DNA of 64,000 nucleotides from Pisolithus tinctorius (GCA_024663395.1 JANFAH010000008.1:1240001-1304000), one strand, 5' to 3'. Shown: positions 46,978-58,491, counted from the first letter of the stretch. The notes: a model not told the origin generated them from the sequence alone. Translations and numbers: made by a program.

Positions 46978-48839
46978 TGTGAGTCAAAGTGTGGAATGCT
47001 GGTGAAAACCAAACAAATCCAACACCAAAAGACAAATAAAAGCGAGTGGTGGTTTGCCTCCGCGGAACCTGGAGTGCAGAGAAACCTAAAGTGGGGGGGA
47101 GTTTCAATGGCAGGTGCTCCTAGCGCAAGTCGACGACGAGTTACGCAGGAGAAGACAAGCAAGTGATGATTGGATGGGGGATGCTGAACAGAGCAAAGGT
47201 GTTCAGCTGAAAGGACTTGGGATGATGGACTTTAATAAGATGTGCTCCTGGCGCAAGTCGATGACGAGTTACGCAGGAGTGGAGGGATGACTAAGACTGC
47301 TGACTAAGAGGAAGCTTCAGATGAATGATGGAGGCAGATAGACTCTTCCGAATGAGCCTCAACTACCAAGTATACGAATGATGACAGGTAGACCCCTTCG
47401 TGGAGCCTCAACTGTTGACGACGAGATAGGCACTGAACTGATTGCTGGACTTCTTCTGAATTGCTTCTTGATTGATTCTTGATTGATTCTGGGTAGCTAA
47501 GTACATGGGGGTTTATATACTGTGGGGGAAGCACTGCTTGTGACAAACAAGGCACAAACACTTGGTAAGTAATGAGTAAGGACTGAGTAATCATGATGAG
47601 TAAGCGAGAAACGAAAAGTAAGCAAGCAAAGAAGATTGGTAAGTATTGGCAATGAACGAGTCAAGGATAGTCAAAATATCACAAAATGAGTCAAATAGAA
47701 TCAGAAACTGAGTAAGCGCACTGATATCACATTAGGGGGTGGCGATGCAAGTTAGATCTCGGCGGAGACATCTCTAGATCCAAAGATGGCATGACAGATG
47801 GACGGTGTTTCCAGACAGGGAAGTATTAATTCCAGAATTGAAGGGCATGAGTCAGGCGTCAAAGGGGGCTAGGGCATTGGGGGTCTGTGGGGCAATGAGA
47901 GCATACGCGATCGCGTCTCCCACCCTTTCATCCTCTCAGTGAAGTTAACAAAAACTTCATGGGCAGGGCTCTGATGGAGGAGGAGGAGAAGGGGGGACGT
48001 CTTCTGCTGGATCTTGCAGTAAGAAGGCAAGATGCATGTCATACTCGTCATGAATGCGATCAGGGAGGCTGGAGGACAGTAGATTATACTGCAGCTGTCG
48101 CAATGTGGGAAGAATGATGGACGAGACTGGAATAAAGACGGTGCAGGGAGCAGGGAGGAATGATCCATATGCTTCATCAACCGGGGAGACTGAAACGACC
48201 ACATAAGACCTTTCTAACCGAGTGACAGACCTGAGGTGACCAAAGAACGTCCTTCTGGAAGTCATACTGACAAGGAGAACACACTGACCAAGCTGCATGG
48301 GATGAGACGGGGCTGACAATGACGGGATGAACCAGGGGGCTTCAGGACGGAAGCTGGTGGGAACGCCTGGCAGATATACATAGCCATTGTCTCTGGCAAA
48401 TGAGACAAGCGAGATGACTGACGAAGAGGCGGCCATGATTGATGGACTTTGCGAAATGAGCGTCTGATGGATGGAGTGCTGTAGAAACGCGCAGGGTGCG
48501 AGGATCCTCTCCAAATTTGGAAGGAAGAATCGTGGGGCTGAGCACTTTAAGCGAGCATGCGAACCAAGTTGATATCTTTGGAAATGGTGGAGATACGACG
48601 AAAACCGGAATGCCGTACACGGGCGCTAAAAACTTTTAATGCGCGCTTAACTCGCTTCCTCTTTTCTCTTTAGCACTGACGACTCGTTCTTGTGCGAAGG
48701 ATGACTGTTCACGTCCAACAGTCTTTCTACGCATGAGGCCTTTAGTCTTCATCTGCATGCTTGGGCATTGTGTGCAACTCGTCAACGAGTTAGGCAGAGT
48801 CAGCTGTAACCATGTCCACAACACCTTTGGTGTGTGACA
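46978..48839 (-). repeat. 3' LTR of the young Gypsy element
   Basis: 1862 bp, minus orientation TGTCACACACC...GACTCACA. A TATA box lies at 47512-47519 (minus strand). U3 contains an ORF (48436-47957) and several of the palindromes. Confidence 0.9.
47957..48436 (-). CDS. ORF inside LTR U3 (3' LTR copy)
   Basis: An open frame of 159 residues begins ATGGCCGCC and lies wholly in U3, downstream of pol in the element's RNA. It contains DNGYVYLPGVPTSFRPEAP, SMTSRRTFFGHL and a Pro-rich C-terminus. The identical frame exists in the 5' LTR at 58084-57605. No homologous family is recognised. It may be an accessory protein or a chance frame. Confidence 0.35.
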   Translation of the reverse strand: MAASSSVISLVSFARDNGYVYLPGVPTSFRPEAPWFIPSLSAPSHPMQLGQCVLLVSMTSRRTFFGHLRSVTRLERSYVVVSVSPVDEAYGSFLPAPCTVFIPVSSIILPTLRQLQYNLLSSSLPDRIHDEYDMHLAFLLQDPAEDVPPSPPPPSEPCP

Positions 48840-48963
48840 TCCACCGGCAAGAAGAAATGCAATCGTCCCCAATTGCGACCAATGCAGGGAACCCAGGGAA
48901 AACAAAAAGAAAATGAAGGAAGGAATGACAGGCAATCAGTATCGTAAGAAATGAAAAGGAAAA

Positions 48964-51900
48964 TCATGAATAGTCGTCTGAGTCATAGTCGATATTGTTA
49001 TTGGTTTCTCTGTTTTCATCATCTGTTTCATCTTCTTCATCATTGTCGTTGTCATTGTCGTTGTCATTACTGCTGTTATTTTCTTCTTCTTCATCTCTTT
49101 CTTCTTCCATAATGCTGGGTAAGGGAGTGTGGCGAGAATAATAGGGAATGAGTCGAAATGCTGCGACGCCTCGAGCAGAAATGGTGCCATCGAGTTCTTT
49201 AAGGACGTAGGAGCCCCCCTTGGTGTGATGAACAACCTCATAGGGACCAAGGTAGCGTGGCTTTGACTTGCGATCCAGTTCTTTCTCTATCTGTGTGTTG
49301 CGAACCAACACCAAATCTCCCGGCTCATAAGCCGACTTCATCAACCGTAAAGCATACCTCTTCTCAAACTGACTCTTGGAGCGTAAACGAGACTTCTGCA
49401 ATGTAGCGAAAGCGGCATCGATATCTTCTTCTCTCCTTTCCAACTGACGAATGCGAAGTGCGAGAAGCTCTTGAGACGACATTCCAGAGTAGAATCCTTC
49501 AACAAGATAGGTAGACTCGAAGAGATCAAAAGGCAGGACAGGATCAAGACCATGTAGCAGGAAGTAGGGGCTGAATCCAGTGGAGCGACGAGTAGTGACC
49601 TTGTCTGCGAAGAATGCATGATGGACCTTGGACGGCCAAAGGGAAAGATCTCCTTCACAAGCTTTGATGACAGCTTCTCTGATAACAAAGTGACCACGTT
49701 CCACAACTCCATTTGCCCTGGAATTATATGGGGAGATGCGAATCTGGGGAATAGAGTAATGCTTCATGAGTTTCTCAAAGGCGCCCTTGACCTCACTGCC
49801 ATTATCAGTGACAACCTGGGCAATAACACCATAACGACAGAAGACTTCTTCCCAGAAGAATTTAGCAAGACTGTCTGCATTGGCATGACGAAGAGCACGA
49901 CCTTCTGCAGCGAGGGAAAGATCATCTCGAGCTGCGACAAGATAGCGATAACCACGTGCTTTGGGCATGAGCATGACGTCGACGTAGACCTTCATAAAGA
50001 TTCTGGGGGAAGCAGAAACGGTGATGGGAACCTCTGCTTTATGAGTGCTTCGGATCTGGCATTCATGGCAAGAGCGGACATGATGGGCAATGTCTTGGTA
50101 CATCTGAGGCCAGTAAAAGCGCTGTCTGACTGTATGAAAGACTCCAAAGACTCCACGATGACCAAGTTCTTCATGAGCATGACCAAGGATCTGGACACGG
50201 AGATGGGGATCAAAGATGACCTTGGCTGGAGGATGGGGACCTCGACGTTTAAAGAGCTGGTCTCCACGAAGGAAGAACTGGAGGGATCTGCGAATGAAGC
50301 GCTTGCGAGCAGTACTGGAAGGGAATGGGGGAAGTTCTGTAGTACGAAGGAAGTGTAGGACCCGACGTAAGAGGACATCCTGAGACGTATCATTGGAAAG
50401 GAATGAAGGGAGGGTAATGGCATATGTGGACCCGCGCGCAAGTCGTCGACGAGTTGCGCTGACTGAAGACGGATGGGCATCTGTAAAAAGAATACTCTCC
50501 AACCACTCATCAGCCTCTTCTGCATCAGCTTCGCCTTCTTCATACTCCTCTTCTGTAGGTTGACGTCTGGAAAGGGCATCTGGGGCTTGGTGACGAACGG
50601 CAGGGACATGAATGAGCTTAAAATCAAAGAGAAGTATACCCTCGATCCAGCGATTGATGGTAGCGTTAGGTTGAAGATCTGGATCATTGAGCATACCTTT
50701 GATGTACTTCGCATCAACCTCTACCCATAGATGACGAATGCCATAGAGATATAGACGGTAGTGACGAAGCGCTCTGAAAAGACCATAGAGCTCGAGCTTA
50801 GGCTGACTGTAGCGGGATTCACGTTCATTGATGGGGAGTGAGCCATAGCGAGCAGGACGTTTGCGACCTTCTTCATCATACTGAGAGAGAACGAATCCAA
50901 TGGCGATGTTACTGGTGTCAACGGAAAGAACGACTGGCAGGTCAGATGAGTAGTCAATGGGGCGAAGGGCAGGAGCAGACAAGACGGCAAGCTTCAAGGC
51001 GTCAAACGCATCTTGCTGGGGCTGGTCCCAAATGAACGGAGCATTCTTGCGATAAAGGTCAATGAGTGGGCGAGCCAACCGCGAGTAGTTCGCAATCCAG
51101 ATACGAACAGTACCACAGAGACCTAGGAATGAGCGAACATCTTTGGGCGTAGCGAGCGTTGGCCAGTTGACGACCTTCTTCACCTTGTGGTCGTCAGGAG
51201 AGCGACCATGAGGATGGCATGCTTGACCAAGAATGATAACATGAGGCTGGCAGATCTGAGATTTCAAGCCAGAAAACGTTCCGCCGGCATGAGCAAACCG
51301 ATGCATGACTCTATGCACGTCTACAGCATGTTCCCAAATGAAGCGACGTATGCCGGGATTCTCGGGTAACGTTTCGGCATTGCCATCGGCATCTTCATAA
51401 CGGGTTGCAGGGCCTTTGACTGGTAGATCATCAATGAAAACGTTGGCAATGTGAGGGATTTCGTCCTGTAGAATGAAAGCTGTACAATTCTGAAACTCCG
51501 ACGGCGAGTTGGTGTAGCCTTGAGGCATGGCAGTATGGCGCAGTAAGCCAAGAGGCGTCATGAAGGATGTCAGATCTCGGCTATCGGGATGGAGCTGGCG
51601 TGCATCAAACCCTGAAAATAGATCAAAGACCGTGTAGCATTGACGACCGGCAAACGGCTCCACAAAGTCGTCCAATATTGGTGGAACACCAGCGTCTCGA
51701 ATGGTAACCCTATTCAGAGGCTGTAGATCATGAACGATACGGATCTTGCCATTCTTTTTCATAACGCAGAACCATTTGGAGCGATAGGACGATTGGGCCG
51801 GCTCGTAGAGACCAGCGGCGATCTTCTCCCGAAGAAGCTGTATGACACGTTCTCATATGCCAGGGGGAATTGGAATGTTACGAAACTCCCATGGTTCATG

Positions 51901-52530
51901 TGGCAGGACAGGAATGATGTAAGGCGAAAAGTAGTCTGAACGAAAGTTGCCTCTCTCCGATTCATCGAACGCCAAGGCACGCTCATTAAGCTTCATGACA
52001 TGCGAAAAAAGTTTTTCCTCTTCTGGCCAGAGAAAGCCATCTGCGTTAATCTTCATGGAGGTAAGGCGCTCTTGAGTAAGCTTCCTTGTGGGAACGAACA
52101 CAGGAGGGTGACATGTGAGAGGTGTGAGTGATGCGAGGGGGTCTTCTGGAAACTGGCGATGGACTCGAGCGTCTTCTGGATAGACTCCAGGCACCGGCTT
52201 GACTTTACGATCAACGCGCTTGTATGCTCCATATACCGGCTGATCTGTTTCATCGGCTGAGTCTTCTGTATCTGTAGCAAGGCTTTTTCTAAAACGTAAC
52301 AAATCAAGAAAGTCAGATAGGGAATAGTAAAAGTGAAGCTGTTTTTCAGTTTTCTGAATAGGAAGGGGATCTGGTGCTTTTGAAGGATTAGATAACGAAG
52401 AAGAGAAGACATCAAGATAAAAAGAGCTCTGGAAGCTTGAAACTGGCATAGTAAGTGATGTTACAGGAGTATCTGAGCAAAGAAACGATATCTGTGGGTT
52501 TAGGAGTTTAACGACTTCTCGGTCAAAGTG
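48964..52530 (-). pseudogene. Gypsy pol: reverse transcriptase, RNase H, integrase, with one in-frame stop
   Basis: The frame is open from before 52530 to a TGA at 51855-51853, then open in the same frame to 48964. RT motifs: KIRIVHDLQPLN, PQGYTNSPSEF and the active-site box NVFIDDLPVKG. RNase H: VVLSVDTSNIAIGFVL and KLELYGLFRALRHYR. Integrase: HHCC finger from GHAHEELGHRG to SCHECQ, Asp in VYVDVML, Asp in VVTDNGSEV and Glu in ANGVVERGH. After integrase the tail has a GPYEVV module and an acidic Asn/Asp-rich C-terminus. The TGA replaces what should be CGA (Arg), so this copy is probably inactive despite its youth, unless the stop is read through. Confidence 0.85.
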
Positions 52531-52579
52531 AGCAGACAAAAAACAAGAGAAACTATAAGTACAAGAGGGGACATACAAA

Positions 52580-55500
52580 TCAATCTTCAAAGAACTGGAG
52601 AAATAAATGATGAGATATGGGAGAAAGTGGAGGAACACATCTAAAAAGATCATCGGACCTGTCTTGAGTTGAACCTGAGGAAGTGGAAGCAGGAAAGTGG
52701 TCTGGGTATGAGACTGCTTCGAAAGGGGGAGGATGAGCTGAGGCTGAGGCAAAACTGACTGCACTGGCAAGGATATGAAGACTGGAGTTTGGTAATGCAC
52801 CTGGGTCCTCTTCATCCACATCACCTGAATGGTCCTCTGCAGCTTCTTGCAAATGAGCAATCCATCCAGTAGGGGTACGACACATGACAACATTGCTATA
52901 AGGCTCTGGCATGGCAACTGACTCTTCACCAATGGCAGCATTAGACATGGCTTGGGGAGCTGAGGGTAGCAATGGCATAGGAAGAGTTGGACTAGATGAA
53001 TGCTGATGCCTGCATAAGTCGTCGTCGAGTTGTGCAGACTGAAGCAAGGACGGGCTAGGCAGATAGAAGCGAGAGCCAATACTAGTGTTGAACATATCAG
53101 AGTCAAGTGGTGAAAGTGTGGTGGGTATATCTGGGGATAGACTGGACAAGTGGTGGGACACGCACAACTCGTCGACGAGTTGCGTGGACCGAGAGTCATG
53201 ACCTATATCCGAGGATGAACCTGACAACTGCACATGGCTGCACAAGTCGTCATCGAGTTGTGCAGACTGATGATGGGTGGATGGACTGGGCGCATATGGA
53301 TCTCTGCACAACTCGTCGTCGAGTTGTGCGGACTGAGAGTCATGGCAAGCATCATGGGAAGTAGGGGCAACTGAACCGCAGTAGGAAGTATTGAAGATGG
53401 AGAATGTAGCTTCAGAGTCTGGAGTGACAGTGTCTCTACAGAACAGAAGTGATGCCTGGTGGGAACCATCAGTGGGCTCTTCCTGAATGATAACTGGATC
53501 TGGGGATGGGGGAGAGGGAGTCTGAGGCGGAGCAGTAATGCCATTAGAAAGTACGTGTGAAGCAGGTAGACTCGAGTTAGATGGCAGGTCTGGAGGTGGA
53601 GATGCATTGCTCTGAGTGGGAGATGCCTGTGGGAGTAGATGAGGATAGAACCTGACATAGGCAGAACCTTCAAGCTCATGGTAATGCTCAAGTGGGGCAG
53701 GGACCTGTCGGACTAAGCGAACATCAAGCATAAGGAAGTCTTGGAAGTAGACTCCTGATTCATCAGTACCTCTTTCTCCAGCAAGTGCATGGTTTGAGTC
53801 GAGATAAAGGGAGGATAGATGGGGAGTGTGATGAGCAAGGCTAGTAAGAAGTGAGACAAGTGACTGGCGCTCTTCTCTTCTGATCTGGCGACGAATCTGG
53901 GCAAGGGTAGGATTATCCCCCAATCCACTCGTACCAGTGGACTGTAACTCCTGGGTAAGCTGACCAACAAACTCCGAAGGAAAGGGACTGGTAGGAGGTG
54001 GGAATGCTTGGACTGGAATGGGATGGAACACAGGAAAGGCTGAGGCAACATCAAACCCATCTGGGGGTGATTCAGGATACAGCAGAGTAGAATCAAGCGA
54101 CTGAGGGGGTGACTGCGAAGTTGACGGGGGTGGAGCGAAGACAATGGGTGAAACACGATGAGGGGTACCAACCGCTACATCTCTCATAGGTTCATCGGCT
54201 TCTTGCTGAGAATGGACAGGCTCTAGAGTCGCCATAAGTGTATCTGCAACAGATCCAAGCTGGCCTTCAGTAACACACATCTCCAGGGGGCGATCTGAAT
54301 CAGCTCCAAAGACAACATAAGTTCCAGACTCTCTTTCAACAATGCTAACCGAGTTCCCAAGAGCCCAAGGACGACCAAGGAGGAGATCAAAGCCTGCATT
54401 AGTGTCTGGGGCGACAAATAGATTGGTCCAAGTCCTGGCAGCACCACAGAAGAGAGGGACATCCTGTACCAGACCTTTCAGAGTAGAGATACCTCCTTTT
54501 GCATCTCGCATATTGATGGTCTGTGACATGTCGATGGGCATACGAATGACTGACTGGGCTATACCAGCACGAACAACATTGAGGGTAGATCCAGAGTCAA
54601 TGACACCTGTTACACGACGCCCATTGCAAGTCAGATTGATAGTGATGAGGGGGCTAGAAGTCAAGGCCAAGTAGGAGGATGCAGGAGGAGTTCCTTCAAC
54701 AGCAGTAACAGACTTGACTGGCTGAGCCAGGGGCTGTCTCTTGAATCGCATAAGCTCCTGAAGGTGCTGAGAAACATCCCTAGATGATCCAATGACCTCC
54801 CCAACAGATACAGTCAAGGGAGTAGAAAGAATGCGCTCTACAATGGCTTTAGAGTTGGCAGACTGCGAAAGCGATGAAGACAGGGAAGTGGTAGGAGGGG
54901 GCTTTGACTTCTTAGACCTATCTGCAGATTCAGTGGCTTGACCAGATGGCTTTGGGACAGAGGCATCTTCCATGATAGCATCATCTCTAGTACCATCAAA
55001 GACAGCGGGATGGACATCTACTGGCACGAAGGCAGGGGCAAGTGGTGCTTTCTGTGGAGCAGGGATAGATGCAGAGGATGAGGGCTTTGGTTCTTGAGTC
55101 TCCTTCTCCTTGCCATGCGAACGAGGCGGGACAAGGACACTGTCAAAGACAGCCTTTCTCTTCTCTTTGGTAACCTTGTTAGAGCGATCCACAGCAGCAA
55201 CAAGGGGTTCTTCTTCCAACTCATAGATCTCGGCACTAGACTCTTCTTCGGCGGCCTCTTCATGGATAACAAAGCGAACTGCATTGGCAGGCTGAGTAGC
55301 AGCTTTAGTGCGCTCATAGGCTTGCAGGATAGTCTCTTCCCCATTGCGATAGATGCGCTGTCCATTAGGGTAGATGACTCGATGGTTTTCATCACGTGCC
55401 AAAGAACCCTTCTGAATGAGATCATTAATGGCCTGACAACTCTCGACACCATGGCCTTCAACACCACAGCCATAACAAGTGATGGTCCTCCTAGCAGGAC

Positions 55501-56524
55501 GGGTCTGGGATGAGGAAGTAGCAGCAGGGGCAGTGGATGCAGGAGTAGATGCAGGAGCAGGACGAAGGGAAGGAGCACGAAGCACCTTTGCAGCATCAGG
55601 ATCCATCTTGATAGCATGATAGTAGAGGAGGGAGTAGTCTGGGTCACTGAGTGACATGCGAGAGAGGGACTTGATTAGGGTCTCAACCTCATCTTGTTTG
55701 CGAGCAGTAGGACCTTCTTTCTCCAAATTTTCAAGGTTTCTTCTGGCTTCGTGGGAAGGGAGCAGAGGGCGAACACTGTCATCTCTTCCATCTGAGCGAT
55801 GAGAAGCATTAGGCTGGGCCTGAGGAGCAGGGGCAGCACGAGGGCCAAGGAAGTCAAGGTCATCTGCATCAAAGCGATCACGGCGAAGGACCTCTTCAGC
55901 TGACTGGCATACATCATCATAGGGGAATGGCCTGCTAATGTCAAGGTTGGGATCCTTTGACCTGAGACGAGTTTCAACCAAGCCACGAAAGACTGGGGAC
56001 AAACCAGCCCAGAAGTAGCGATTATATTCATCAACCGAGATCCTTCCTTTATTCTTCAACCAACCTCCAATGCGAATGAAGCCACGGTTGTAAGCCCTAA
56101 AGTCTTGAAGTGTCATGATGGGCTGCATCCTAGACTCCAAAGCAAAGCTCTTGAGATGCCTTTCAAAGAACCTTTCATCTGATAGATCAGCATCAAAGTA
56201 CTTGAGGAGATCAGCCTTCAAGTTAGCCCAATCAGGAGTGTAGTAGTGAGCCATTCCTTCAATGATCTCCCGAACACGAGCATTGCAGTACTGGAGGATT
56301 GACTCGACCATTTCCTGGTCAGAAGTGACATTGTGGTAGGCACAGAGGCGTTCATAGTGGTCCAAGAAGGAGCGAACATGGGTATGGTCTCCTTGGAAGA
56401 GTTCTGGAGCAGACTTCATGCCAAGCAAGGTCATAGTGAGGACAGAGCGAGCAGGGGGAGCAGCCATAGCTACTGGAACTGCCGATGATGTAGGAGGATA
56501 GATAGTGGGGATGGTGGATGACAT
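52580..56524 (-). CDS. Gypsy gag and aspartic protease
   Basis: A single frame of 1314 residues. The N-terminal capsid-like region includes the retrotransposon-gag pattern (FLDHYERLCAYH, YFDADLSDERFFERHL). A CCHC zinc knuckle reads CYGCGVEGHGVESC near residue 350. The retropepsin-type protease has the active-site triplet in GVIDSGSTLNVV and the second GFDLLLGRPW block. A long low-complexity tail contains several copies of SAQLDDDLC, encoded by the dispersed palindrome. The pol frame overlaps the gag tail in another frame (open from 53199), so programmed frameshifting or separate initiation is needed. Confidence 0.85.
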   Translation of the reverse strand: MSSTIPTIYPPTSSAVPVAMAAPPARSVLTMTLLGMKSAPELFQGDHTHVRSFLDHYERLCAYHNVTSDQEMVESILQYCNARVREIIEGMAHYYTPDWANLKADLLKYFDADLSDERFFERHLKSFALESRMQPIMTLQDFRAYNRGFIRIGGWLKNKGRISVDEYNRYFWAGLSPVFRGLVETRLRSKDPNLDISRPFPYDDVCQSAEEVLRRDRFDADDLDFLGPRAAPAPQAQPNASHRSDGRDDSVRPLLPSHEARRNLENLEKEGPTARKQDEVETLIKSLSRMSLSDPDYSLLYYHAIKMDPDAAKVLRAPSLRPAPASTPASTAPAATSSSQTRPARRTITCYGCGVEGHGVESCQAINDLIQKGSLARDENHRVIYPNGQRIYRNGEETILQAYERTKAATQPANAVRFVIHEEAAEEESSAEIYELEEEPLVAAVDRSNKVTKEKRKAVFDSVLVPPRSHGKEKETQEPKPSSSASIPAPQKAPLAPAFVPVDVHPAVFDGTRDDAIMEDASVPKPSGQATESADRSKKSKPPPTTSLSSSLSQSANSKAIVERILSTPLTVSVGEVIGSSRDVSQHLQELMRFKRQPLAQPVKSVTAVEGTPPASSYLALTSSPLITINLTCNGRRVTGVIDSGSTLNVVRAGIAQSVIRMPIDMSQTINMRDAKGGISTLKGLVQDVPLFCGAARTWTNLFVAPDTNAGFDLLLGRPWALGNSVSIVERESGTYVVFGADSDRPLEMCVTEGQLGSVADTLMATLEPVHSQQEADEPMRDVAVGTPHRVSPIVFAPPPSTSQSPPQSLDSTLLYPESPPDGFDVASAFPVFHPIPVQAFPPPTSPFPSEFVGQLTQELQSTGTSGLGDNPTLAQIRRQIRREERQSLVSLLTSLAHHTPHLSSLYLDSNHALAGERGTDESGVYFQDFLMLDVRLVRQVPAPLEHYHELEGSAYVRFYPHLLPQASPTQSNASPPPDLPSNSSLPASHVLSNGITAPPQTPSPPSPDPVIIQEEPTDGSHQASLLFCRDTVTPDSEATFSIFNTSYCGSVAPTSHDACHDSQSAQLDDELCRDPYAPSPSTHHQSAQLDDDLCSHVQLSGSSSDIGHDSRSTQLVDELCVSHHLSSLSPDIPTTLSPLDSDMFNTSIGSRFYLPSPSLLQSAQLDDDLCRHQHSSSPTLPMPLLPSAPQAMSNAAIGEESVAMPEPYSNVVMCRTPTGWIAHLQEAAEDHSGDVDEEDPGALPNSSLHILASAVSFASASAHPPPFEAVSYPDHFPASTSSGSTQDRSDDLFRCVPPLSPISHHLFLQFFED

Positions 56525-56605
56525 AGTAGCAAGATATCAAGTGGGTTTTTAGAGACAAGTTTCAACAGGCTGAGTGAGCAGGGTTCTTGATCCAGGAATA
56601 ACCAC

Positions 56606-56623
56606 CCCTCGCGGTGGGCTCCA
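56606..56623 (-). other. Probable primer-binding site of the young Gypsy element
   Basis: Two bases inside the 5' LTR the minus strand reads TGGAGCCCACCGCG. A TGG start two bases from the LTR fits a tRNA 3' CCA primer. The tRNA is not identified. Confidence 0.5.
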
Positions 56624-56625
56624 GA

Positions 56626-58487
56626 TGTGAGTCAAAGTGTGGAATGCTGGTGAAAACCAAACAAATCCAACACCAAAAGACAAATAAAAGCGAGTGGTGG
56701 TTTGCCTCCGCGGAACCTGGAGTGCAGAGAAACCTAAAGTGGGGGGGAGTTTCAATGGCAGGTGCTCCTAGCGCAAGTCGACGACGAGTTACGCAGGAGA
56801 AGACAAGCAAGTGATGATTGGATGGGGGATGCTGAACAGAGCAAAGGTGTTCAGCTGAAAGGACTTGGGATGATGGACTTTAATAAGATGTGCTCCTGGC
56901 GCAAGTCGATGACGAGTTACGCAGGAGTGGAGGGATGACTAAGACTGCTGACTAAGAGGAAGCTTCAGATGAATGATGGAGGCAGATAGACTCTTCCGAA
57001 TGAGCCTCAACTACCAAGTATACGAATGATGACAGGTAGACCCCTTCGTGGAGCCTCAACTGTTGACGACGAGATAGGCACTGAACTGATTGCTGGACTT
57101 CTTCTGAATTGCTTCTTGATTGATTCTTGATTGATTCTGGGTAGCTAAGTACATGGGGGTTTATATACTGTGGGGGAAGCACTGCTTGTGACAAACAAGG
57201 CACAAACACTTGGTAAGTAATGAGTAAGGACTGAGTAATCATGATGAGTAAGCGAGAAACGAAAAGTAAGCAAGCAAAGAAGATTGGTAAGTATTGGCAA
57301 TGAACGAGTCAAGGATAGTCAAAATATCACAAAATGAGTCAAATAGAATCAGAAACTGAGTAAGCGCACTGATATCACATTAGGGGGTGGCGATGCAAGT
57401 TAGATCTCGGCGGAGACATCTCTAGATCCAAAGATGGCATGACAGATGGACGGTGTTTCCAGACAGGGAAGTATTAATTCCAGAATTGAAGGGCATGAGT
57501 CAGGCGTCAAAGGGGGCTAGGGCATTGGGGGTCTGTGGGGCAATGAGAGCATACGCGATCGCGTCTCCCACCCTTTCATCCTCTCAGCGAAGTTAACAAA
57601 AACTTCATGGACAGGGTTCTGATGGAGGAGGAGGAGAAGGGGGGACGTCTTCTGCTGGATCTTGCAGTAAGAAGGCAAGATGCATGTCATACTCGTCATG
57701 AATGCGATCAGGGAGGCTGGAGGACAGTAGATTATACTGCAGCTGTCGCAATGCGGGAAGAATGATGGACGAGACTGGAATAAAGACGGTGCAGGGAGCA
57801 GGGAGGAATGATCCATATGCTTCATCAACCGGGGAGACTGAAACGACCACATAAGACCTTTCTAACCGAGTGACAGACCTGAGGTGACCAAAGAACGTCC
57901 TTCTGGAAGTCATACTGACAAGGAGAACACACTGACCAAGCTGCATGGGATGAGACGGGGCTGACAATGACGGGATGAACCAGGGGGCTTCAGGACGGAA
58001 GCTGGTGGGAACGCCTGGCAGATATACATAGCCATTGTCTCTGGCAAATGAGACAAGCGAGATGACTGACGAAGAGGCGGCCATGATTGATGGACTTTGC
58101 GAAATGAGCGTCTGATGGATGGAGTGCTGTAGAAACGCGCAGGGTGCGAGGATCCTCTCCAAATTTGGAAGGAAGAATCGTGGGGCTGAGCACTTTAAGC
58201 GAGCATGCGAACCAAGTTGATATCTTTGGAAATGGTGGAGATACGACGAAAACCGGAATGCCGTACACGGGCGCTAAAAACTTTTAATGCGCGCTTAACT
58301 CGCTTCCTCTTTTCTCTTTAGCACTGACGACTCGTTCTTGTGCGAAGGATGACTGTTCACGTCCAACAGTCTTTCTACGCATGAGGCCTTTAGTCTTCAT
58401 CTGCATGCTTGGGCATTGTGCGCAACTCGTCAACGAGTTAGGCAGAGTCAGCTGTAACCATGTCCACAACACCTTTGGTGTGTGACA
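56626..58487 (-). repeat. 5' LTR of the young Gypsy element
   Basis: 1862 bp, nearly identical to 46978-48839. The promoter TATA is at 57160-57167 (minus strand). Confidence 0.9.
57605..58084 (-). CDS. ORF inside LTR U3 (5' LTR copy)
   Basis: Counterpart of the ORF at 47957-48436, with one residue change seen (Thr to Ala in the TLRQ segment). It stays open. Confidence 0.3.
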   Translation of the reverse strand: MAASSSVISLVSFARDNGYVYLPGVPTSFRPEAPWFIPSLSAPSHPMQLGQCVLLVSMTSRRTFFGHLRSVTRLERSYVVVSVSPVDEAYGSFLPAPCTVFIPVSSIILPALRQLQYNLLSSSLPDRIHDEYDMHLAFLLQDPAEDVPPSPPPPSEPCP

Positions 58488-58491
58488 CCGG
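58488..58491 (+). repeat. Target site duplication CCGG, right copy
   Basis: It follows the CA end of the right LTR and matches 46974-46977. Confidence 0.8.

Larger units (their letters stand above)
44420..58439. repeat. Dispersed imperfect palindrome family, core AACTCGTCGACGAGTT
   Basis: Fourteen 16-bp cores found by eye start at 44420, 45920, 46048, 47127, 47255, 48776, 50440, 53016, 53166, 53244, 53311, 56775, 56903 and 58424. Flanks extend the palindrome to about 22-24 bp (GCRCAASTCGTCGACGAGTTGYGC). Copies sit in the solo LTR, both young LTRs, the pol coding region and four times in gag. Confidence 0.85.
46978..58487 (-). mobile_element. Young Ty3/Gypsy LTR retrotransposon, nested in the integrase of another
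   Basis: An 11510-bp element, transcribed on the minus strand: 5' LTR 58487-56626, primer site, gag-protease 56524-52580, pol 52530-48964 and 3' LTR 48839-46978. Both LTRs are 1862 bp, with TG..CA ends. By eye I count only about five differences between them, all transitions, so insertion was recent. It is flanked by CCGG duplications. Confidence 0.92.

Noticed and set aside
55094..55513. Plus-strand frame of 139 codons within the Gypsy gag
   Set aside because: It is antisense to gag, with no independent support.
44420..58439. CRISPR-like array from the recurring palindrome
   Set aside because: Spacing is irregular over kilobases, copies lie inside coding genes and LTRs, and the genome is eukaryotic.
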